NCBI GenBank assembly: GCA_900540365.1
Contig: UQFN01000007.1
Location: 24,004-88,003, forward strand
Length of the DNA stretch: 64,000 nucleotides
Reading direction: 5' to 3'
From: an uncultured Mollicutes bacterium
Lineage (GTDB): Bacteria > Bacillota_I > Bacilli_A > RFN20 > CAG-826
The position numbers were made by a program, and so were the translations under genes. Below the pieces are notes generated by a model that did not search any database, had not been told where the DNA came from, and worked only from the letters and a program-made list of their open reading frames with translations. Positions 27,644 to 36,460 of this stretch are shown piece by piece (position 1 is the stretch's first letter; each line of letters starts with the position of its first letter).

Positions 27644-29911
27644 ATGTTTAAATTAGCTAAGCCAATCTATTTAAAAAATCATTTAAAAGAATTAAATTCT
27701 AATGTTTTCTTTACTTTAAAATTTAAAAAAAGAGAAGGGATTTGCGGGTTTTTTTCTTCAAATAACGAGTTTAGAATGTTTTTAAATGGAAAATTTATTG
27801 CTTATGGACCTTCAAGAGCTGCTCATAATTATTATCGAATAGAGAAAATTGAATTTAATAATTTAAAAGAAGAAAACTATTTAGTTATTGAAGTTAATGG
27901 TAGTAATGCTAATACTTATTATACTTTAAATTTAGAACCATTTTTTATTGGTGAATTAGTTGATAAAAATAATGAAGTTATAGCTTATACTGGTAAAGAT
28001 TTTAAAGGCTATAATAACATTTTCCGATATCGAAAAGTTTTAAGATATTCTTTCCAAAGAGGATTTAGTGAAGCTTATCATTACGATGAAAATTATAATA
28101 ATTTTCTTAAAGGAAAATTTAATTTATTAAATGAAGATGAATTAATAATTTTAGATAAAAAAGAATTTTTAGAAAAACATGTTAAAGATGTTAACTTTGT
28201 CAATTCACGTTTTAAATTAGTTGAATCGGGTTATTTTTTATTTAATGAATCTAAACCACTTTACGATGATCGTTATATGCATTTAACGGGTTTAAAAATA
28301 TTTGATTTAAATGAATTAGATGTTAATCCAAATAAATTTATATGTAAATTAGATTATTTTAAAGATAAAAAATTAGACCGTGAAATAAAAACAAAAAAAT
28401 ATTATACATATTCTTTTAAAGAGTCTCTAACTGGATTTATTAATTTAAAAATAAAAGTTAATAAACCTGCAAAAGTTTATATTATTTTTGAAGAAATTAA
28501 TTTAAATTTAAATGATTCAGATAAAATTGAGATTAATCCATTTAGAAATACAACTAATAATGTTATTTATTTAAATTTAGAAAAAGGTAATTATGACTTT
28601 ATTAGTTTTGAACCATATAGCGCTAAGTATATTAGAGTAATTATTGAAGAAGGAGAGGTAACTTTTTTAAATGTTAGCATGATTGAATATGCTAATAGTG
28701 ATATTAAAAATTTTAAATATAGTTTTTATAATAAAAAAATTCAAAAAATAGTTGATAGTGCCTTAAATACCTTTAGACAAAATAGCGTGGATTTATTTAG
28801 TGATTGTCCAAGTAGGGAAAGAGCTGGATGGCTTTGTGATAGTTATTTTACAGGTAAAGCAGAAACATTAATAAGCGGAACTAATTTAGTGGAAGACAAC
28901 TTTTTAGAAAATTATGCTTTATTTAACAGTGCAAATATTCCACAAGGATTAGTTCCAATGTGTTATCCGGCTGATTTTTTTGATGGAAATTATATTCCAA
29001 ACTGGTGTTTATGGTATATTTTAGAAGTTTATGATTATTTAAAGCGTAGTAATAATCAAAAAATAGTTAATCAAAGTAAAGAAAATATTAAAAATATTAT
29101 TAATTATTTTAAAAAATATGAAAATGAAATTGGTTTACTTGAAAATCTTGAAGGTTGGATATTTGTTGAATGGAGTAAAGCTAATGATGATGAATTTATT
29201 AAAGGAATTAATTTTCCTTCAAATATGATTTATAGCGAAGCTTTATGTAAAGCTGGAATACTTTTAAATGATCCAAATTTAATTCAAAAAGGAAATAAAT
29301 TAAAACGTATAATTAGAAAATATAGTTTTAACGGGGAATTTTTTGTTGATAATGCTATTAGAAATGAGAAAAATCAAATTTTATTAACTTCAAATATTAC
29401 TGAAACCTGCCAATATTATGCTTTTTTCTTTAACGTTGTAAATAGAAAAAATTATTCAAATTTATTTAAGATTTTGAAAAACAAATTTGGTCCATTTAGG
29501 GATGATAAAGTATTATATCCTAATGTTTATAAATCAAATGCTTTTCCTGGAGATATTCTAAGATTATTTATTTTAAATAAATATGGTTATAAAAATGAAG
29601 TAAAAAAAGAAGTTGTTCAATATTTTTATAATATGGCAAAATTAACTGGAACTTTATGGGAACACGATTCATACCATGCAAGTTTAAATCATGGATTTAC
29701 CAGTGTTGTAATTAATATCATTATTAGTGCTTATTTTGGTTTAGAAGAAATTAATAATCAAACTAGAACGTTATATTTTAATAAAAAACATTTAAGTGAT
29801 TTTGCTAAAGTTGAACTTCCTTTAATTAATGGAAAACTTATTTTAGAAAATAATAAAGACGGATTAATAATTGATAATCAAAGCGATTATCAAATAATTT
29901 ATAATGAGTGA
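27644..29911 (+). CDS. GH78-like alpha-L-rhamnosidase
   Basis: A 755-residue protein with N-terminal beta-domains (RMFLNGKFIAYGPSR, about 45-59, as in rhamnosidase N-domains) and a C-terminal (alpha/alpha)6 catalytic domain. It has the family motif DCPSRERAGW (D387 to W396, including E392) and, near the end, TLWEHDSYHASLNHGF (E673), matching the acidic residues and histidine of GH78 active sites. It would release L-rhamnose from imported oligosaccharides, which fits the rhaBAD genes downstream. There is no signal peptide and no ribosome site; the ATG is 4 nt after the GH127-like stop, implying coupling. A few GH78 relatives act on other sugars. Confidence 0.78.
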   Translation: MFKLAKPIYLKNHLKELNSNVFFTLKFKKREGICGFFSSNNEFRMFLNGKFIAYGPSRAAHNYYRIEKIEFNNLKEENYLVIEVNGSNANTYYTLNLEPFFIGELVDKNNEVIAYTGKDFKGYNNIFRYRKVLRYSFQRGFSEAYHYDENYNNFLKGKFNLLNEDELIILDKKEFLEKHVKDVNFVNSRFKLVESGYFLFNESKPLYDDRYMHLTGLKIFDLNELDVNPNKFICKLDYFKDKKLDREIKTKKYYTYSFKESLTGFINLKIKVNKPAKVYIIFEEINLNLNDSDKIEINPFRNTTNNVIYLNLEKGNYDFISFEPYSAKYIRVIIEEGEVTFLNVSMIEYANSDIKNFKYSFYNKKIQKIVDSALNTFRQNSVDLFSDCPSRERAGWLCDSYFTGKAETLISGTNLVEDNFLENYALFNSANIPQGLVPMCYPADFFDGNYIPNWCLWYILEVYDYLKRSNNQKIVNQSKENIKNIINYFKKYENEIGLLENLEGWIFVEWSKANDDEFIKGINFPSNMIYSEALCKAGILLNDPNLIQKGNKLKRIIRKYSFNGEFFVDNAIRNEKNQILLTSNITETCQYYAFFFNVVNRKNYSNLFKILKNKFGPFRDDKVLYPNVYKSNAFPGDILRLFILNKYGYKNEVKKEVVQYFYNMAKLTGTLWEHDSYHASLNHGFTSVVINIIISAYFGLEEINNQTRTLYFNKKHLSDFAKVELPLINGKLILENNKDGLIIDNQSDYQIIYNE

Positions 29912-30752
29912 AGTAGAATTTGATTTAACAAAATTATCTAAACTTTTAAGTTCTTTTTCTTTAATTACTAAAGTTAGAATTGTTATTTTTGATAAAAATT
30001 TTAATAAAGTTATTTCAAGTGATCTTGATGATTCACCTTATTGCCAATTAATTCAAACTAATCAAGAAAATTTAAAAAAATGTAACTGTTCAAATTGTGA
30101 AGCTTTTTTACACTGTAAAGATAGCGATGAGCTTTATATTTATAAATGTCATGCTGGCTTATTTGAAGCGATGTTAAATTTAAAAATTGAACATAATATC
30201 GTCGGTTATATTATGTTTGGTCAAATATCTGATATCAAGAATAACTTGGAAAGATTTAATTTTTTAAAAGGAAACATTGATAATATTGAAATTTCAAATT
30301 TTAAAAAAGAAGAGATTATTAATAGTTTAACTTATAAGTCTTTAGATGAAATTAAAGCAATTTCAGTAATTTTATTGGCTTTAAGTAAATATGTTTTAAG
30401 TGAAAAATATGTTTCTTTAAAAAGAAACGAATTTAAAAAAGAATTAGATAATGTTATTTTAAATAACTTAGAAAACAATAAATTAACTAGTAACTTCATT
30501 GCTAAAAAATTAGGTATAAATAGAACTAAGCTTTTTTTAAACGCTAAAGCTTATTTAGATATATCATTAAATCAATATATTTTAGAAAAAAAGTTGAGTT
30601 CTGCAAGGTTTTTATTGGAAAATACCGATTTATCCATTGAAGAAATAGCTTATAAAACTGGATTTAATACTTATAGTTACTTTCTAAAATCATTTAAAAA
30701 ACGTTATAAAATAACTCCTTATAAATATCAACTTGCATTGAAAAATAAGTAA
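29904..30752 (+). CDS. AraC-family regulator with PocR sensory domain
   Basis: A 282-residue regulator. Residues about 5-160 form a PocR-type ligand-binding domain with the conserved Cys-rich pattern (YCQLI, KKCNCSNCEAFLHC, YKCHAGLFEA) and GYIMFGQISD. The C-terminal AraC helix-turn-helix (about 185-282) contains IAKKLGINRTKLFLNAKAY and IAYKTGFNTYSYFLKSFKKRY. PocR domains sense small organic molecules, often sugars or diols. The gene overlaps the GH78 stop by 8 nt and ends 95 nt before the isomerase gene, whose upstream region has 21-bp-spaced direct repeats, so it is the likely activator of the following module. Confidence 0.88.
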   Translation: MSEVEFDLTKLSKLLSSFSLITKVRIVIFDKNFNKVISSDLDDSPYCQLIQTNQENLKKCNCSNCEAFLHCKDSDELYIYKCHAGLFEAMLNLKIEHNIVGYIMFGQISDIKNNLERFNFLKGNIDNIEISNFKKEEIINSLTYKSLDEIKAISVILLALSKYVLSEKYVSLKRNEFKKELDNVILNNLENNKLTSNFIAKKLGINRTKLFLNAKAYLDISLNQYILEKKLSSARFLLENTDLSIEEIAYKTGFNTYSYFLKSFKKRYKITPYKYQLALKNK

Positions 30753-30762
30753 TAAAATACAT

Positions 30763-30788
30763 ACGATTTTGCAAAAAAGAATAACGAT
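30763..30788 (+). promoter_or_regulatory. Direct repeat, candidate AraC-type operator ahead of the isomerase operon
   Basis: ACGAT occurs at 30763-30767 and 30784-30788, exactly 21 bp apart, in similar contexts (TACGATTTT and AACGATAAT). AraC-family proteins commonly bind direct half-sites spaced by two helical turns. A TCTAAT -10-like box lies at 30805-30810. Confidence 0.4.
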
Positions 30789-30806
30789 AATTCATATATT
30801 AAGCTC

Positions 30807-30830
30807 TAATTTAATTTTAAAATTAAATTA
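30807..30830. repeat. Perfect 24-nt AT palindrome in the isomerase leader
   Basis: The stretch reads identically on both strands (two 12-nt arms centred on TTTT/AAAA). It lies at the predicted transcription start, just before the GGAG ribosome site, and could be an operator or a leader hairpin. Confidence 0.45.
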
Positions 30831-30847
30831 TAAATGGAGATAAAAAT

Positions 30848-32251
30848 ATGAGAAAAACAACATTTGCTTTATTTTTTGGTAATCGTGGATTTATGCCAGC
30901 TGAATTAATTTTAGATGCTAGGAGAGATATGGTAAAGGCAGTAAAAGATGCTGGATATGATTATTTAATTATGGATGAAAATGCTACTAGATATGGTGCA
31001 GTTGAAACTCGTGATGAAGGAAGAATATATCATGATTGGCTAGAATCTCATAAAGGTGAGTTCGATGGAGTTATTTTATGCATGCCAATTTTTATCGATG
31101 AAAACGGTGCTATTACAGCTTTAAGAGATGCTAATGTTCCAATTTTAATGCAAGCTTGCCCTGATGAAATTGGAAAAATGGATTTTGCTCATCGTCGTGA
31201 TGCTTTTTGTGGAAAATTTTCAGTAACTGATGTTTTTTCACAATATAAAGTTCCTTTTACAGTATTAAAACCTCATGTAGTTAATATTTTAAGCAAAGAA
31301 TTTCAAAATAATTTACATGATTTTGCACAAATTTGCCAAGTAGTTAAAGGAATGAAACGTTTTACGATTGGTTGTATTGGTGCAAGAACAACCGCTTTTA
31401 AAACTGTTAGATTTGATGAAGTTGCTTTAGAAAAATATGGTATTACAGTAGAATCTTTTGATTTATCAGAACTATTTCATTTTGTAGATGAATTAAAGGA
31501 TGATAATCCAGAAGTTATTAAAAAAATAAATCGTCTTGAAAATTATACTAACTTTAGTTGCTGTCCAAAGGACAGATTAGTAACATTAGCAAAATTTGGT
31601 GTTGTAATTGATAAATATATTAAAGATTATCATCTTGATGCTATTACTTTAAGATGTTGGAACGAAATTGAAACTTATTATCGAGTTTGTCCTTGTGTAT
31701 TACTTAGTGAATTAAATGATCGAGGAATTGTTGCAAGTTGTGAGATTGATTTATGTAGTGCAATAACCATGCGCGCATTAAGTTTAGCTAGTTCACTTCC
31801 TAGTGCATGCCTTGATTGGAATAATAATTATGGAGATGATGAAAATAAAGTAATTTTATTTCATTGTGGGCCAGTTGCTCAAACTTTAATGACTAAAAAA
31901 GGTTTAGTTACTGACCATAAAATGTTTTCAAAATGTGATCCTGATTCAGGATGGGGAAGTAACGAAGGAAGAATTAAAGATTTTGATATGACTTTTACTA
32001 ATTGTAAAACTGAAGATGGCAAGTTAGTTGTTTATGTTAGTGAAGGTAAATTTACAAAAGACGAAATTGAAAAAGAATTTTTTGGATGTGGCGGTGTAGC
32101 TCAAATTGATAATTTACAAAATAAACTTATTTTATTAGCTAGAAATGGTTTTAAACATCATACAACAGTTGGTGTTGGACATTTAAAAAATATTTTAGAA
32201 GAAGCCTTCAAAGTTTATCTAAATTATGAAGTAGTAGATATTGATAAATAA
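30848..32251 (+). CDS. L-fucose/L-arabinose isomerase-family sugar isomerase
   Basis: A 467-residue aldose-ketose isomerase homologue with two N-terminal Rossmann-like domains (VILCMPIFIDENGA, then RFTIGCIGARTTAFK). The C-terminal metal-binding domain has CWNEIETYY, CEIDLCSAITM, CLDWNNNYGDDENKVILFHCGP and a late HHTTVGVGH. The Glu, Asp and His positions correspond to the Mn-binding residues of FucI/AraA. At 467 residues it is shorter than classical FucI (about 590). It would convert an unknown aldose to the ketose. GGAGAT precedes the ATG. It opens a four-gene module with a kinase, mutarotase and aldolase, separate from the L-rhamnose genes, so a second sugar is expected. Confidence 0.8.
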   Translation: MRKTTFALFFGNRGFMPAELILDARRDMVKAVKDAGYDYLIMDENATRYGAVETRDEGRIYHDWLESHKGEFDGVILCMPIFIDENGAITALRDANVPILMQACPDEIGKMDFAHRRDAFCGKFSVTDVFSQYKVPFTVLKPHVVNILSKEFQNNLHDFAQICQVVKGMKRFTIGCIGARTTAFKTVRFDEVALEKYGITVESFDLSELFHFVDELKDDNPEVIKKINRLENYTNFSCCPKDRLVTLAKFGVVIDKYIKDYHLDAITLRCWNEIETYYRVCPCVLLSELNDRGIVASCEIDLCSAITMRALSLASSLPSACLDWNNNYGDDENKVILFHCGPVAQTLMTKKGLVTDHKMFSKCDPDSGWGSNEGRIKDFDMTFTNCKTEDGKLVVYVSEGKFTKDEIEKEFFGCGGVAQIDNLQNKLILLARNGFKHHTTVGVGHLKNILEEAFKVYLNYEVVDIDK

Positions 32252-32252
32252 T

Positions 32253-33722
32253 ATGATACTTGCTGGACTTGACATTGGAACAACTGGATCTAAAATAACT
32301 TTATTTAAAGATACAACCTTTTTTGATTCTTTTTATACCAAATATGATTATGAAGTAGAAGATATTAACTTAATTGATGTTAATAAAATTTTTGAAGCTA
32401 TTTTAAAAATGCTTAAAGAAGTTTTTAGTAAATATAACTCTATTGATGCACTTGGAGTAACTTCTTTTGGAGAAACTTTTGTTCTTCTTGATAAAGATGA
32501 TCATATTTTAATGAATTCTTATTTATATACAAGTAAAGAAGGTTTTAAAGAAGCTCATACAATTGAAAGAAAACTTACTAAAAGAAAATTAGGTTATATT
32601 AGTGGTCAAATTGGGGATAATATGTTTTCTTTACCAAAATTGTTATATATAAAAAATAATAATAAGAAAATATATAAACAAATTGATAAGATTATGTTAA
32701 TTGAGGATTATATTGTCTATAAATTAACTAAAAAAAAAGCAATAGATTATTCTTTAGCTTGTAGAACTCTAGCTTTTGATATTAATAAAAAAGAATTTAG
32801 TGATGCGATTTTAAATGAATTTAATATTAAAAAAGAATTATGGTCTAAACCAGTTAAGAGTGGAACCTTTGTTGGATATTTATTAGATGAATATCAAAAA
32901 GTATTTAATTTATCTAAAAAAGTCAAAATATATTGTATAAGTCATGACCAAGTAAGTAATACCTTAGGTTCAGGAATTTTAAAACCTTATGATGCTGTTG
33001 ATGGGAATGGGACTTGTGAATGTATTAGTGTTTGTTATAAAAAAGAAGATATAAAGCCTTTTTTATATAATTATGGTTATGGAGTAATTCCTTATTTATA
33101 TAATGATTTATATTTATCTTATATATTAAATTATAGTGGCGGATCTTTAATTGATTATGTATTAAAAACTTATTTTCCTAAGGATTTAGAAAAATATAAA
33201 GAAAATATATATGAATTTATTGAATTAAATTTAAAAGATGAAATTAGTGATGTTCTTGTTTTACCATATTTTCTTGGTAATTTAACTCCTTATAAAGATA
33301 AAAAGATTAAAGGAGCAATTTTAAATTTATCACTTGATACTACAAAATTTGATATTTATAAAGCTACTTTAGAATCGCTTTGTTTTGAAATGAAACTTAA
33401 TTTAGATATTTTTGAAGAAAACGGAATTAAGATAAATAATTTATATGCTAGTGGCGGGAGTAGTGTAAATGAATATTATTTACAATTAAAAGCTGATATT
33501 TTTAATAAGGATATAATTCAACTTGAAAATAAAGATGCTGGTACTCTAGGGTGTTTAATATTGCTAGGTAAAGAAGAAGGTTTATTTAGTTCATATGAAG
33601 AAGGAATTAAAAAAATAGTTGCGATTAGAAAGGTTTTTCATCCAAATCGTAAGAATTTTGAAGCATATAAAGAAAAATATTTTCGTTATAAGAAAATATA
33701 TAAATGCATAAGGAAGGTATAA
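32253..33722 (+). CDS. FGGY-family carbohydrate kinase
   Basis: A 489-residue kinase of the glycerol/xylulose/fuculose kinase family, with N-terminal phosphate loop GLDIGTTGSKITLF (residues 5-18), the catalytic-domain junction SHDQVSNTLGSG and GNGTCECIS, and C-terminal ASGGSSVNEYYLQLKADI and DAGTLGCLILLG. It would phosphorylate the ketose made by the upstream isomerase. The ATG at 32253 follows the isomerase stop by 1 nt. An in-frame TTG at 32241 is rejected because it would overlap the upstream gene and the ATG directly opens the conserved fold. Substrate unknown. Confidence 0.85.
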   Translation: MILAGLDIGTTGSKITLFKDTTFFDSFYTKYDYEVEDINLIDVNKIFEAILKMLKEVFSKYNSIDALGVTSFGETFVLLDKDDHILMNSYLYTSKEGFKEAHTIERKLTKRKLGYISGQIGDNMFSLPKLLYIKNNNKKIYKQIDKIMLIEDYIVYKLTKKKAIDYSLACRTLAFDINKKEFSDAILNEFNIKKELWSKPVKSGTFVGYLLDEYQKVFNLSKKVKIYCISHDQVSNTLGSGILKPYDAVDGNGTCECISVCYKKEDIKPFLYNYGYGVIPYLYNDLYLSYILNYSGGSLIDYVLKTYFPKDLEKYKENIYEFIELNLKDEISDVLVLPYFLGNLTPYKDKKIKGAILNLSLDTTKFDIYKATLESLCFEMKLNLDIFEENGIKINNLYASGGSSVNEYYLQLKADIFNKDIIQLENKDAGTLGCLILLGKEEGLFSSYEEGIKKIVAIRKVFHPNRKNFEAYKEKYFRYKKIYKCIRKV

Positions 33723-33723
33723 A

Positions 33724-34707
33724 ATGATTAATAAATTAGACTATATTGGTAATGAGTATCAACTTTATGGAGTTAGAGTTATTTCGTTAGTAAATGGAAA
33801 ATCTAACAATGTCAAACTTTTAGAAGTGAAAAACGGACTTGGTTTAGAATTGGAAATTAATTTAGATCGAGGGTTTGATATAACTTCTTTAAAATTTGAA
33901 GGAGTCAATTTTTCTTATTTATCAAGTTGTGGTTATGTAAATAGTGCTTATTATGATAATAAAGGTGAGGGTTTTTTAAAATCTTTTAGTGCAGGATTTT
34001 TAACTACTTGTGGATTAACTCAAGTTGGATCTCCTAATACTGATGAAAATGAAGAGTTACCATTACACGGTACGTTTTCTAATATCCCAGTAAATAATTA
34101 TTCTTATTATATTAAAAATAATAAGATTTACTTAAAAGCAGAAATTCTTGATGAAAATATTTTTAATTACAAACTTCAGCTTCTTAGAACGATTGAAGTT
34201 AATTTATTAAAAAACGAATTTAAGCTTAAAGATGAGATTATTAATCGTGGAGATAAGATAACCCCATTACAAATTTTATATCATATGAATTTAGGATATC
34301 CGTTTTTAGATGAAAATATAAAACTAAATATTCCTTCAAATAAAATAGTCCCTAGAAATGAAGAAGCAGAAAAATATATCTCTACCGCATTAAAATTTGA
34401 TGAACCAACTAAAAATTATTTGGAAAGATGTTATTATCATTATTTTAATAAAGATAATGTTAGGATTAGTGCCTTCAATCCATTATTAAATAAAGGTTTT
34501 GAAATTTGTTATAATTCAAATAACTTAAAATATTTTACTGAATGGAAAATGTGTGGAATTCGTGATTATGTTTTAGGTCTTGAACCAGGAAATACTTTGC
34601 CTGAAGGAAGAAATATTATGCGAAAAAGAAATGAACTAGAGTTTATTAATCCAAAAGAAGTCAAAAAATTCGAATTTAAAATAAAATTATTTAATAAGGA
34701 GAAATAG
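33724..34707 (+). CDS. DUF4432 family protein (aldose 1-epimerase-like mutarotase)
   Basis: A 327-residue beta-sandwich protein of the galactose-mutarotase superfamily. It has DRGFDITSLKFEG, LPLHGTFSNIPVN (HG motif, about 115-127), YHMNLGYPFLD (about 186-196) and EWKMCGIRDYVLGLEPGNTLPEGR (about 275-298, in two blocks), which are the DUF4432 landmarks. Such proteins interconvert sugar anomers or bind sugar acids and are found in many sugar-catabolic operons. It starts 1 nt after the kinase gene with AAGGTA upstream. It probably supplies the anomer used by the isomerase. Confidence 0.8.
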   Translation: MINKLDYIGNEYQLYGVRVISLVNGKSNNVKLLEVKNGLGLELEINLDRGFDITSLKFEGVNFSYLSSCGYVNSAYYDNKGEGFLKSFSAGFLTTCGLTQVGSPNTDENEELPLHGTFSNIPVNNYSYYIKNNKIYLKAEILDENIFNYKLQLLRTIEVNLLKNEFKLKDEIINRGDKITPLQILYHMNLGYPFLDENIKLNIPSNKIVPRNEEAEKYISTALKFDEPTKNYLERCYYHYFNKDNVRISAFNPLLNKGFEICYNSNNLKYFTEWKMCGIRDYVLGLEPGNTLPEGRNIMRKRNELEFINPKEVKKFEFKIKLFNKEK

Positions 34708-34708
34708 T

Positions 34709-35551
34709 ATGTTAGTTAATTTAAATGAAGTTTTAAAATACGCTAAAGAACATCATTGTGCAATAGGCTCATTTAATACCCCAACACTTGAAAGTTTAAA
34801 TGCTGTCTTAAATGCTGCTACAAAATTAAATGTTCCAGTTATTATTATGCATGCTGAATGTCATGAAAACGAAGCCCCATTAACAATGATTGGACCAATT
34901 ATGATCATGATGGCTAAAAAAGCAAATATTCCAGTTTGTGTTCATCTTGATCATGGAGAACATTTTGAATATATTAAACAAGCAATTGAACTTGGATTTA
35001 GTAGTGTAATGTTTGATGGCTCTTCATTAGACTATGATGAAAATGTAAGACTTACAAAAAAAGTTGTTGAACTTGCTCATAAAAATAACATTAGCGTCGA
35101 AGCTGAAATTGGTATTTTAGGTGGAAGAGAAGCAGGAAATACTAAGATTTTAACTCCAAATGAAATGTATACTGATCCTGATTTAGCTAAAAAATTTGTT
35201 GAAGATACAAAAATTGATGCTTTAGCTTGTTCTTTTGGTACAGCACACGGCATTTATAAAGAAACCCCAAAATTAGACTTTGAAAGAATAGATAAAATTA
35301 GAAAACTTTGCAATATTCCTCTTGTTATGCATGGAGGAAGTGGCGTGCCTTATGAAGATTATATAAAAGCTATTAAGTTAGGTGTTATGAAAATAAATTA
35401 CTATTCTTACATGGCTAGAGCTGGAGTTAATGCATGTAAGGAAATATTAAAAACCGATGTAAAATTTTTCCATGAAGTTGCTCATTTTGCTACGCTTAAA
35501 ATGGAAGAAGATGTTACTAATGCAATGAAAGTAATGTACTTTATAAACTAA
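34709..35551 (+). CDS. Class II (zinc) ketose-phosphate aldolase, FBA/GatY-like
   Basis: A 280-residue TIM-barrel aldolase. The zinc and catalytic motifs are present: VHLDHGEHFEYIK (D81, H82), MFDGSSL, EAEIGILGG (E134), CSFGTAHGIYK (H180) and VMHGGSGVP (H208). It cleaves ketose 1-phosphates or 1,6-bisphosphates to DHAP plus an aldehyde. The usual N-x-D/A-T-D motif, which contributes to binding the far end of a bisphosphate, reads KINYYSYMARAG (N230-Y234). The substrate may therefore lack a 6-phosphate, as expected after a 1-kinase. Last gene of the module; AAGGAG precedes the ATG. Confidence 0.85.
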   Translation: MLVNLNEVLKYAKEHHCAIGSFNTPTLESLNAVLNAATKLNVPVIIMHAECHENEAPLTMIGPIMIMMAKKANIPVCVHLDHGEHFEYIKQAIELGFSSVMFDGSSLDYDENVRLTKKVVELAHKNNISVEAEIGILGGREAGNTKILTPNEMYTDPDLAKKFVEDTKIDALACSFGTAHGIYKETPKLDFERIDKIRKLCNIPLVMHGGSGVPYEDYIKAIKLGVMKINYYSYMARAGVNACKEILKTDVKFFHEVAHFATLKMEEDVTNAMKVMYFIN

Positions 35552-35578
35552 TAAATTTAAGTAGAAACCTTGCAAAAC

Positions 35579-36391
35579 TCAACTTTTTTTGTTGATTTTT
35601 CGAAATTCTTTAGGGGTTAAATTAGCAATTAATTTAAATTTTTTTGTGAAATAACTTGTATTATTAAAGCCGATTAATGCGGAGATTTCAGTTATGCTCA
35701 TATCGGTAATTATTAATAAATTTTTAGCTTCCTCAATTTGACAAATTAGTTTATATGTAAAAATAGATAAATTAGTTTTTTCTTTAAATTTATGACATAA
35801 ATAAAATGTTGAAACATTTAATCTTTTTGCTAATTCAGCTAATTTGATATTAGCACTAAAATTATTTTTAATAATTTCTTTGCAAGTAAAAATTAAAGAG
35901 TCATCATCTTTTTCCTCATTAGAGGTAATAGCTGCTTTATTTGATCTTTCAATTAGTTTAAAAATTATATTCACATAACTATCAATAATATTTTGATAAA
36001 GAAATTTCTTTTTTTGAGCTTCTTTAAATAAAAAATCATAAATTGCTTTAATTTGATTTAAATCACTTTCTTTTAAATAAAGAATAAAAGTATTTTTACT
36101 AAAATCTTCTTTAGTTGTTAATTCAATTTTATTTATACCTAAAGCATAAAATTCTAAGTTTTCATTTTCTTCAAAATGCATTGAATTTTTATTAATGATT
36201 ATTAAATCGTTTTTCTTAACAAAAAATGTTTCATCTAAAGTAGTAATTTTTCCTTGCCCATTAGTTACTAAAATAATTTCTAAATTTGGATGTGAATGAA
36301 TTAAAGGTTTAAAATTCTCATCAATTAAAGTATGAGAAATATAAAGTATATTTGACTTGTTATTTGAGGATAATTGAATTCGTTGATGCAT
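35579..36391 (-). CDS. AraC-family regulator divergent from rhaB (RhaS/RhaR-like role)
   Basis: A 270-residue regulator with an N-terminal cupin (HSHPNLEIILVTNGQG at about 37-52, then VKKNDLIIINKNSMH). A C-terminal AraC helix-turn-helix covers about 165-268 (LAKRLNVSTFYLCHKFKEK, then ISALIGFNNTSYFTKKFK). It is transcribed away from rhaB with only 69 bp between the starts. Two identical 10-bp boxes spaced 21 bp lie there, one covering its own start codon, suggesting activation of rhaBAD and autoregulation. It uses a TGA stop. Orthology to RhaS is not claimed. Confidence 0.9.
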   Translation of the reverse strand: MHQRIQLSSNNKSNILYISHTLIDENFKPLIHSHPNLEIILVTNGQGKITTLDETFFVKKNDLIIINKNSMHFEENENLEFYALGINKIELTTKEDFSKNTFILYLKESDLNQIKAIYDFLFKEAQKKKFLYQNIIDSYVNIIFKLIERSNKAAITSNEEKDDDSLIFTCKEIIKNNFSANIKLAELAKRLNVSTFYLCHKFKEKTNLSIFTYKLICQIEEAKNLLIITDMSITEISALIGFNNTSYFTKKFKLIANLTPKEFRKINKKS

Positions 36392-36420
36392 AACAATATA
36401 GTTATATTTTATAACAATAT
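36390..36420. promoter_or_regulatory. Tandem AraC-type operator half-sites of the rha operon
   Basis: ATAACAATAT is repeated exactly at 36390-36399 and 36411-36420 (21-bp period). The downstream copy ends just before the expected -35 position of the rhaB promoter, which has no recognisable -35 box, as expected for an activator-dependent promoter. Confidence 0.55.
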
Positions 36421-36448
36421 TTATATATAAGATATATGAAAATAAAAA

Positions 36449-36454
36449 TATAAT
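36449..36454 (+). promoter_or_regulatory. Consensus -10 of rhaB with leaderless geometry
   Basis: TATAAT ends 7 nt before the rhaB ATG at 36461. No Shine-Dalgarno sequence lies between, so the transcript should begin at the start codon. Confidence 0.6.
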
Positions 36455-36460
36455 TAAGAT

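Noticed and set aside
35567..35595. Terminator between the aldolase and the divergent-side regulator
   Set aside because: TCAAC and GTTGA give only a 5-bp stem around a T-run inside the end of the regulator gene, too weak to call.
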